Source: Gemmatimonadales bacterium (lineage in GTDB: Bacteria > Gemmatimonadota > Gemmatimonadetes > Gemmatimonadales > GWC2-71-9). From it: a DNA stretch of 64,000 nucleotides. The DNA is taken from contig DASYCE010000015.1 in assembly GCA_036500345.1 (NCBI GenBank), forward strand, positions 124,001 to 188,000, in the 5' to 3' direction. The notes beneath the pieces are model-generated. The model saw only the letters and a list, made by a program, of their open reading frames with translations, searched no databases and had not been told where the DNA came from. A program made the translations under genes and the position numbers. Shown here piece after piece: positions 58,975-64,000 of the stretch. Numbering within the stretch: the first letter of the stretch is position 1; the number at the start of each line of letters is the position of its first letter.

Positions 58975-59640
58975 ATGAGAGCAAGCTGGGAGAGGTTTGG
59001 CCCAGCCACGCTGATTAGCGTGGCGATCGTGGCCGCCGGCGCCCTTGCGGCGGGAGCCATCCTCGTCGTGGGCATTCTCACAAGACCGGAGTCATGGGCG
59101 CCGCTGGCGGAAGCGGCAGCAACGGTGCTGCTCGCCGGATTCGCCGGCGTCCAGTTGTGGCTAGATCACGTAAGAAAGAACGAGGAGCGGCTCGCAGCGG
59201 GGGTAGAGGCGCGCGCGATCGCTGTGCTCCTCCGACGCCAAATGTTCAGCTGGTCCGCACCTGGAATCGCGGGGCAGCATCTACGCGAATGGACCGGCCG
59301 TGCCACGCGACGCGGGATGCTCGGTCAGCATATGGATCGCGCCGAGGCCCGAATGACGAAACTCGCTGTGCTTGCCGGCAGTCTTGGAAGTAACCAGCGG
59401 ATGGCCATTGATGCGTTGTTCCAGTCGTTCCTCTCCGCGACCGCGACAATCGTTGAGGAAGGCGACGCATTTTCGGCGATCATGGAAATGCGAGCCGACC
59501 CTGGCGGCTCAGACGAATTATGGAGGGACGTTGCATGGGACATCCGGCAGTGTATCGGGGTACTGAACAACGCGATTATTGAGCCGAAGCCAGCGACCGC
59601 CGCAGATGTTCACAAGGGACGGGAAATGGGGCGCCAATGA
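58975..59640 (+). CDS. Two-TM element protein A, related to protein B
   Basis: A 221-aa protein with two TM helices (about residues 10-35 and 43-62) and a long helical cytoplasmic region. It aligns with the 62586 protein without gaps: residues 43-93 versus 42-92 share 19 of 51, residues 121-162 versus 119-160 share 14 of 42, and Glu105-Trp106 coincide in both. No annotated family recognised. It starts 4 bp after the zinc-ribbon gene; the next gene overlaps its stop (ATGA). Confidence 0.7.
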   Translation: MRASWERFGPATLISVAIVAAGALAAGAILVVGILTRPESWAPLAEAAATVLLAGFAGVQLWLDHVRKNEERLAAGVEARAIAVLLRRQMFSWSAPGIAGQHLREWTGRATRRGMLGQHMDRAEARMTKLAVLAGSLGSNQRMAIDALFQSFLSATATIVEEGDAFSAIMEMRADPGGSDELWRDVAWDIRQCIGVLNNAIIEPKPATAADVHKGREMGRQ

Positions 59641-60050
59641 AGATTCGATTCACGTTGTTAGCCGACGCCGCAAACATCTCCCAAGAAGGGAAGTTGAACA
59701 TCCTCGGCGAGTTCAACGCGATCCGGGCGACCGCTTACCCGATGATGTGGGGCGGATTTGTTTATGTCGCTTCGATGGAAGTCGGTGCAGCTGAGATCGG
59801 CGCGCAAGTGGATCTCGATCTCAGGCTCGTGGACGCAGACGGCGGACTTCTTGCTCCCCCACTGCCGGTCCATCTCACGATTTCCCAAGTCGGCAACGCC
59901 CCAGAGCTTGAAGGCGAGATGGAGAATCATCCGATCATTATCTCGATCAGCCAACTCACCATCCCCCAAGCGGGGAAATACTCGTTTGATCTCTGGCGAG
60001 AGGGGTCGCAGGTCGATACGTGCGGGTTTTACGCCGTTCTCGTAAGATGA
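59637..60050 (+). CDS. Small DUF6941-like protein
   Basis: A 137-aa beta-rich protein: KIRFTLLADAANISQEGKLNI and ILGEFNAIRATAYPMMWGGF are reminiscent of DUF6941 proteins. Function unknown. Overlaps protein A by 4 bp and the HicA-like gene by 4 bp, so it is part of one plus-strand unit. Confidence 0.65.
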   Translation: MKIRFTLLADAANISQEGKLNILGEFNAIRATAYPMMWGGFVYVASMEVGAAEIGAQVDLDLRLVDADGGLLAPPLPVHLTISQVGNAPELEGEMENHPIIISISQLTIPQAGKYSFDLWREGSQVDTCGFYAVLVR

Positions 60051-60304
60051 ATCACTCGAAGGCGTTATCGACGCTGAACGAATGGCTTTCGGGAAAGGCA
60101 ACGGGTGTGCGCTATTCCGAATTGGCGTCGACGCTTAGGGCGTTGGGCTGGCAGGAATCTGGCGGCGGCGGGTCGCACCGAATATGGTGGCACGAAGACT
60201 GCCAAGCTGTGATCCAGTCAGTAGATAAGGGCACTGGCCAGCTGCTTCCAGTGTATGTTAAGCGAGCGGCGAAGGTCGCTCTTGCTCAGGGGAGAGAGAA
60301 ATGA
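60047..60304 (+). CDS. HicA-like toxin (double-stranded-RNA-binding fold)
   Basis: An 85-aa protein. The GVRYSELASTLRALGWQESG helix-strand and GSHRIWWHEDC segment, with the family's conserved Gly-Ser-His (His44), match HicA mRNA interferases. About 20 extra residues precede the usual start. The HicB-like gene follows with a 4-bp overlap, in toxin-antitoxin order. Confidence 0.72.
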   Translation: MNHSKALSTLNEWLSGKATGVRYSELASTLRALGWQESGGGGSHRIWWHEDCQAVIQSVDKGTGQLLPVYVKRAAKVALAQGREK

Positions 60305-60627
60305 CCGAAACCGGAATTGATAGGGCGATCCTCTTTGCCGCTTGGACATTCCGTGGCGGCCCCGACCTCGACGGATCGGGCGCCTATGTGATCGAGATCG
60401 ACGAGCTCCCAGGCTTTTTCGTCGCGGCAGACACTGAGGATGAAGCAATTCACGAATTGACGCCTGCATTGGCCGCGCATCTTACGACGCTCGCGAGGCT
60501 CGGCAGAGATGTTCCCCGGCCGGCCCATCCCGGGTGGTTGCCGGAGGTTCGGCGGACGCCGACCCCGTCCAATGCTCGTCTCGAGGTCACGCCGCGAATT
60601 CCGGAGCTTCGACTCCAAACCGCCTGA
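60301..60627 (+). CDS. HicB-like antitoxin
   Basis: A 108-aa protein with the HicB partial RNase H fold: GAYVIEIDELPGFFVAADTEDEAIHELTPAL and LARLGRDVPRPAHPGW. The C-terminal 30 residues (RTPTPSNARLEVTPRIPELR) are not a clear ribbon-helix-helix or HTH, so DNA binding and autoregulation are uncertain. SD GGGGAGAG is present. Confidence 0.72.
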   Translation: MTETGIDRAILFAAWTFRGGPDLDGSGAYVIEIDELPGFFVAADTEDEAIHELTPALAAHLTTLARLGRDVPRPAHPGWLPEVRRTPTPSNARLEVTPRIPELRLQTA

Positions 60628-60638
60628 CGGCGAGCCAA

Positions 60639-60854
60639 CTACTCTTTTTTGAGCGATTCGACGGCAAGCTTCACAAGCGGTGTCACATATTCATCCGAAA
60701 TCTGCTGCATGGTAATACCACCTGGCCGCGCCGGCGCGTGAAGATCGATCTTGATTGTCTGCGATCCATCTGCATACAGTTCGACCGTAATTTCGACCTC
60801 CGTTCCGTCCGGTGCGCTGACGCGTCGCTTGGCACGTCGAACTGGGTCGCTCAT
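60639..60854 (-). CDS. Small 71-aa element protein of unknown function
   Basis: A 71-aa protein with SAPDGTEVEITVELYADGSQTIKI and QISDEYVTPLVKLAVESLKKE, a beta hairpin followed by a helix. No family recognised. It converges on the HicB-like gene with an 11-bp gap. ATG 60854 is chosen; a frame start at 60881 would add nine residues. Confidence 0.5.
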   Translation of the reverse strand: MSDPVRRAKRRVSAPDGTEVEITVELYADGSQTIKIDLHAPARPGGITMQQISDEYVTPLVKLAVESLKKE

Positions 60855-61006
60855 ACTGATCACCGGTCCTCTCAGCACCATAGATGCAAGTAAGATCGCT
60901 CAATGTAGCTCGCGCGACCAAACGAATCGCAGTCAGCGCGAGACTAACCGCGTCGAGAGTTATCGGCGTGTTCGGGACGGTTCGCGACGTTCCGCAGGCA
61001 GCGCTC

Positions 61007-61891
61007 CTATTTCGTCAGGTCGACCTTGATTCGATTGCCCTTGAACATGACGATCGAACCGTCCACAACATCCTGGGCAGTGATGTCCGCTCGCGAGAAC
61101 TTCGCGGCCAAATCCGCCGGGACATAAATCGTCAGGCGGTCCTCTGCCGTTGAGTTGAGCCATGAATACCGCCCGGCCATGTCCTTGTGCTTGACGACGA
61201 TCACGACTGCGAACCCGGCACCCGGAATGGAATCGGTGACCGCCGCGCCAAGTTTCTTGATGAGGGGGAAAGCAACTTCATTGATAGTTCCGGCGTTGCG
61301 CTCTGCTTCATTGGTCTGGTTGTTGTTGTAGGTGTATTTCGGTTCTGGCGCCATCACCCACAGGTAGCGCGTTCCGCGCCATGATTCGACAAGTGTGTCC
61401 CACGGCGAGCGGGCAATACCAACGGCAATGAGCGCGTGGCCGTGCTTTACGCCGCTTGGCGAATGATCCCCGGAGAGCCACGCTGCAGCGGAATCCAGGT
61501 CGCGGTCAGATGCGAGTTGAGCGTTTTCTCCCGCGTCGAAAAGGCGGTGGAATGCGCGCGCGGTATCCAAGACATTTACATCGATGAGGACGTCACTCAC
61601 TTCACCGCCTCCGCCAAGATGCACAATAACCCGCCCGGTCGACTTGTCGGTGCTGACGTCCTTGACTGAAAACGGCACGGGAATGAGCGGACTGCGCGTG
61701 TGCCGGGAAGAGGAATCGTCGACAGTGAGCGAGTCTCCGCGGAAACTTACCGAGCCGTGGTATTTCGAGTCCTTGAATCGAAGCGCCGAGAGCGGAACGA
61801 GGAGCGCTACATGCTGGCCCTTAGCAACGTGCGCGGACTGCGCTGACAGCGGCGCCGCGAGAAACAGCGCACCAGCAAGGAATAGCTTCAC
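61007..61891 (-). CDS. Secreted element protein of unknown function
   Basis: A 294-aa exported protein: signal peptide (KLFLAGALFLAAPLSAQ), then a mixed domain with SLTVDDSSSRHTRSPLIPV, a Gly-rich turn (VHLGGGGEVSDVLIDV), SWRGTRYLWVMAPEPKYTY and a final VDGSIVMFKGNRIKVDL. GTG 61891 has GGAGG seven bases upstream and overlaps the stop of protein B (GTGA). No family recognised; because it is exported while the others are cytoplasmic or membrane-bound, it may work in the periplasm. Confidence 0.6.
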   Translation of the reverse strand: MKLFLAGALFLAAPLSAQSAHVAKGQHVALLVPLSALRFKDSKYHGSVSFRGDSLTVDDSSSRHTRSPLIPVPFSVKDVSTDKSTGRVIVHLGGGGEVSDVLIDVNVLDTARAFHRLFDAGENAQLASDRDLDSAAAWLSGDHSPSGVKHGHALIAVGIARSPWDTLVESWRGTRYLWVMAPEPKYTYNNNQTNEAERNAGTINEVAFPLIKKLGAAVTDSIPGAGFAVVIVVKHKDMAGRYSWLNSTAEDRLTIYVPADLAAKFSRADITAQDVVDGSIVMFKGNRIKVDLTK

Positions 61892-62586
61892 TTCGATCCT
61901 CCAATGATGGGCCACGCGATCGGGATCCGAGTCGCACCAGTCATGAAAGCATCGACCCCGGCGGTAACGCGGTCCGCGGCCGCCATCTCGTCGGTCGCGA
62001 GGGCCACCTCGATAAGCTCACGATCTAAGAGCGAGATCAATTCGCTGAACGAATAGAACGTCTCGGCGATCGATCGAATCCCGTCGACGTGAGCGCGCTT
62101 CTCGATCTCCTGATTGACGAAGCCGGTGGCGCGAAGAAATAGGACCGTAGCTTGTCGCGCGGCCTCCCGACGTGGGCCGTGCAGGGATGTGGTCAAAGCA
62201 GAGATCTCATCCACCCGCTTCTCTGCCACGTCGACGGCGATGCCATACCGCTCGTGGTTTTCCAAGGCCCATTCAAGAATGTCGGTGACCGGCGCCTTTC
62301 GTTGCCGATGCCACGAGCGGATTTCGCGCGCGAGATTGTATGCGAGGAAACTGACGCGCTGTTCGGCCGCCTCTCGCTTGTCCGCCTTGCGTTGTTCCTC
62401 ATTCCTCCAGGTCAACCACGCGAAGATCGCAATTGCGACAGTCGCCGCGGATTCGGCAACGGCCTGGGCGGGCTGGGGCCAGCGGCCAATCGCAAACCCC
62501 AAGACAGCAGCACCGAAGATGAGGATCGGATTGATTCCCACTGTAGCGGTCTGGCCGGTAGATGCTCGTGGGTCAGCGACAGTCAT
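61888..62586 (-). CDS. Two-TM element protein B, related to protein A
   Basis: A 232-aa protein with two TM helices (about residues 18-35 and 42-60) and a helical region. See protein A (58975) for the shared segments; the two are distant paralogues on opposite strands. ATG 62586 has a GAGG just upstream; a GTG at 62592 is in frame. The last bases overlap the secreted protein gene, so it heads a minus-strand unit. Confidence 0.7.
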   Translation of the reverse strand: MTVADPRASTGQTATVGINPILIFGAAVLGFAIGRWPQPAQAVAESAATVAIAIFAWLTWRNEEQRKADKREAAEQRVSFLAYNLAREIRSWHRQRKAPVTDILEWALENHERYGIAVDVAEKRVDEISALTTSLHGPRREAARQATVLFLRATGFVNQEIEKRAHVDGIRSIAETFYSFSELISLLDRELIEVALATDEMAAADRVTAGVDAFMTGATRIPIAWPIIGGSK

Positions 62587-62603
62587 GTGCACCTCGATGC
62601 GGA

Positions 62604-62628
62604 GTAGTCACAGAAGTAGTCACAGACA
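62604..62628 (+). repeat. Tandem GTAGTCACA repeats, right element end
   Basis: GTAGTCACA at 62604-62612 and GTAGTCACAGACA at 62616-62628, 12 bp apart. Same orientation as the left pair; between this pair and attR (62706) there is no gene. Confidence 0.8.
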
Positions 62629-62705
62629 GACCGATTTTGCCACAGTGTGACGAGCGATCACCGGGCTACAACCCGCTTGCCAGCGCTTATTAGGACTCGC
62701 AATCT

Positions 62706-62754
62706 CGCTTTGGGAGCGGAAGGTCCCGGGTTCAAATCCCGGCGCCCCGATCAG
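62706..62754 (+). repeat. attR: 49-bp copy of the tRNA-Pro 3' part
   Basis: Exact copy of 58626-58674. It lacks the tRNA 5' half (acceptor, D-arm), so it is not a second tRNA gene. Confidence 0.9.
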
Positions 62755-62822
62755 CAGCGATCAAATCCCGCTTCATGGCGCGCACCGGGAACCGGCCGCG
62801 CTAGCAATTCATCAATCCCGCC

Positions 62823-63626
62823 TCACCGCCCACCTCGCCCGCCCGGCACCGGCACTCCCATATTCGACGTCCCACCGAACAGATCCTTCAGCGGTCCCAC
62901 CCACCTCGGCAGCCGGTACGGCATCGGATCGAACAAACCCGGTTCGACCGGCAGGTCGAGTTTCGGCTCGCTGAAATCCTCCGCGATCGACAACTGGTTC
63001 CCCAGGTACACCCGCACGCTTCGCGGCAGCCAGCCGCTGCCGGCGCGCTTGTAACCGCTGATCCGCGCATCGAGCGGACGCCGCGGGTCCATGTTCTTCT
63101 CGATCATCCGCACCATCACGAGACGATCGCGGTCGAGCCAGAACTGATTCGAGATGGTGTCGCCGGCAAGCGCGCCCACCACGATCACTGGCGCGCCTTC
63201 CCACTTGTCGTGGTGCACCTTGGTCAGGTCGAAGCCGTATCGTCGCAGCATGGCAATCGTCTGCGCCGGCGGCGCAGTCTGCAGATCATTCAGCAGCAGG
63301 ATATAGGGAAGGACCCCTTTCGCCGCCGACCGGAGCCGACCACCACCGATTTCGTAGGTAGTGTCGTTCTGGTAGATGACGGCCCGCCCGGTCGCCGACG
63401 GCGCCACGTCGATCCGCATGTGGTCGGGCGGTTGCACGGCGACATACCAGGTCTCGACGCGTTGATCCGCGGGGAGGACCGTGCGCTGGACATAAAACGC
63501 CGAGTGAAACCACTTTCCGCGATACTTGTCGAACGCCTGGTGAACCACCGCTTCTCCCGGCGGACCGACCCGCGAGCCACCGTGAAGCAGCGAGACCATG
63601 GCAAGCAGCGCAGCACCAACGAGCAT
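62823..63626 (-). CDS. LolA-like outer-membrane lipoprotein-sorting protein
   Basis: A 267-aa exported protein with a LolA/LolB-type half-barrel: signal peptide, FDKYRGKWFHSAFYVQRTV, PPDHMRIDVAPS, a Trp/Tyr-bearing strand set and a C-terminal Pro/Gly-rich tail (GVPVPGGRGGR). The family's outer-membrane role is inferred. It is divergent from mscL. Confidence 0.65.
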   Translation of the reverse strand: MLVGAALLAMVSLLHGGSRVGPPGEAVVHQAFDKYRGKWFHSAFYVQRTVLPADQRVETWYVAVQPPDHMRIDVAPSATGRAVIYQNDTTYEIGGGRLRSAAKGVLPYILLLNDLQTAPPAQTIAMLRRYGFDLTKVHHDKWEGAPVIVVGALAGDTISNQFWLDRDRLVMVRMIEKNMDPRRPLDARISGYKRAGSGWLPRSVRVYLGNQLSIAEDFSEPKLDLPVEPGLFDPMPYRLPRWVGPLKDLFGGTSNMGVPVPGGRGGR

Positions 63627-63723
63627 TTCTGACCTCTATCCCGAATGGCATACTGGTGTCGGCAACATGCTGTAGATTGGTAGCCGTTCCCCCCTCAGAG
63701 ACCTGCACCCGGAGGTTGGCTCC

Positions 63724-64000
63724 ATGGCCATGATGCGCGAGTTCAAGGAGTTTGCCGTCAAGGGAAACGTAATGGACCTCGCTGTGGCCGTCATTATCGG
63801 CGCAGCGTTCGGCAAGATCGTTGATTCCGTCGTCAACGACCTCATCATGCCGGTCGTCGGGCGCGTCGTTGGGGGCCTCGATTTCTCCGACCTGTTCATC
63901 CCCCTCAAGGATGTCCCGCCGGGTACCGCACACTCGCTCGCCGCCATGAAGACCGCCGGGATTCCGGTCTTTGCCTACGGGAATTTCCTCACCGTCTCGC
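63724..64000 (+). CDS. mscL: Large-conductance mechanosensitive channel MscL, 5' part (cut by window end)
   Basis: Opens as a pentameric pore under membrane tension to release solutes after osmotic downshock. Visible: [43 protein letters not shown], written here as overlapping segments of the first TM helix, and the periplasmic loop start. GGAGGT (63710-63715) precedes the ATG. About 92 residues are in the window; the second TM helix and C-terminus are beyond it. Confidence 0.95.
   Translation, partial: MAMMREFKEFAVKGNVMDLAVAVIIGAAFGKIVDSVVNDLIMPVVGRVVGGLDFSDLFIPLKDVPPGTAHSLAAMKTAGIPVFAYGNFLTVS

Larger units (their letters stand above)
58626..62754. mobile_element. Integrated element of about 4.1 kb at tRNA-Pro, without a recognisable integrase
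   Basis: The element is bounded by exact 49-bp direct repeats (58626-58674 and 62706-62754), a spacing of 4,080 bp. The left repeat is part of an intact tRNA-Pro; the right is a bare 3' fragment, the usual result of tyrosine-integrase insertion. Each end also has a tandem pair of GTAGTCACA repeats, like arm-type integrase sites. Eight open frames lie inside: none shows tyrosine- or serine-recombinase motifs. The integrase may be lost, act in trans or have been deleted. Confidence 0.82.

Noticed and set aside
62706-62754. Second tRNA-Pro
   Set aside because: Only the 3' part is present; acceptor 5' strand and D-arm are missing.

Overview
The window looks like a chromosomal segment of a GC-rich, LPS-bearing Gram-negative bacterium. 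LPS/outer-membrane genes (heptose adenylyltransferase, LptE, LpxH-like, LolA/LolB-like lipoproteins), two PadR-linked 'ADOP'-type orphan permeases, a MurA with Asp in place of the catalytic Cys, a possible bacillithiol GT4 enzyme and many GTG starts with ATGA/GTGA overlaps fit Gemmatimonadota best. That assignment is an inference from gene content; no rRNA is present.

Layout. 1-5829 (+): BshA-like glycosyltransferase, uppP, birA, coaX, a UbiA-family prenyltransferase, two small membrane proteins and a secreted NlpC/P60 hydrolase. 5832-9194: a PHM-like copper protein (-), then groES-groEL (+) behind a sigma70-like promoter and a CIRCE-like operator, closed by hairpins. 9194-13842: lipoprotein, M28 peptidase, MATE exporter, DinB protein. 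13946-17295 (-): MBL hydrolase, GlmU-like acyltransferase, mannose-1-phosphate guanylyltransferase, roadblock protein. 17407-28040 (+): lipoprotein, serS, histidine kinase, pcrA-type helicase, gatC-gatA-gatB, a class V aminotransferase, VOC protein, ICMT-like protein. 28021-29372 (-): zinc phospholipase-like protein and a DUF948-like protein. 29468-43489 (+): murA, pgeF, then nusA-ylxQ-infB-rbfA-truB-ribF-secD-secF-tatD-ridA, a membrane protein and murI. 43460-50044: LpxH-like (-), then (+) a YbgC-like thioesterase, a HEAT/cyclophilin fusion, LolB-like and LptE-like lipoproteins, hldE-type adenylyltransferase, rph and the XTP pyrophosphatase gene. 50162-58419: two PadR-ADOP modules on opposite strands flank an aspartoacylase-like secreted protein and an ArsR-SRPBCC pair.

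58597-62754 is the most unusual part. An intact tRNA-Pro(TGG) gene is followed 4,080 bp later by an exact 49-bp copy of its 3' part. Both ends also carry tandem GTAGTCACA repeats. The enclosed 4.1 kb has attL/attR structure of an integrated element but encodes no recognisable recombinase. Its cargo is a HicA/HicB-like pair, a zinc-ribbon-like peptide, a small DUF6941-like protein, a secreted protein, a 71-aa protein and two distantly homologous two-TM membrane proteins on opposite strands. I regard this cargo as the best candidate for an undescribed system. 62823-64000 returns to ordinary sequence: a LolA-like protein (-) and the start of mscL (+).

No stretch longer than about 300 bases lacks a gene. 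Promoters were found by eye and are candidates only.
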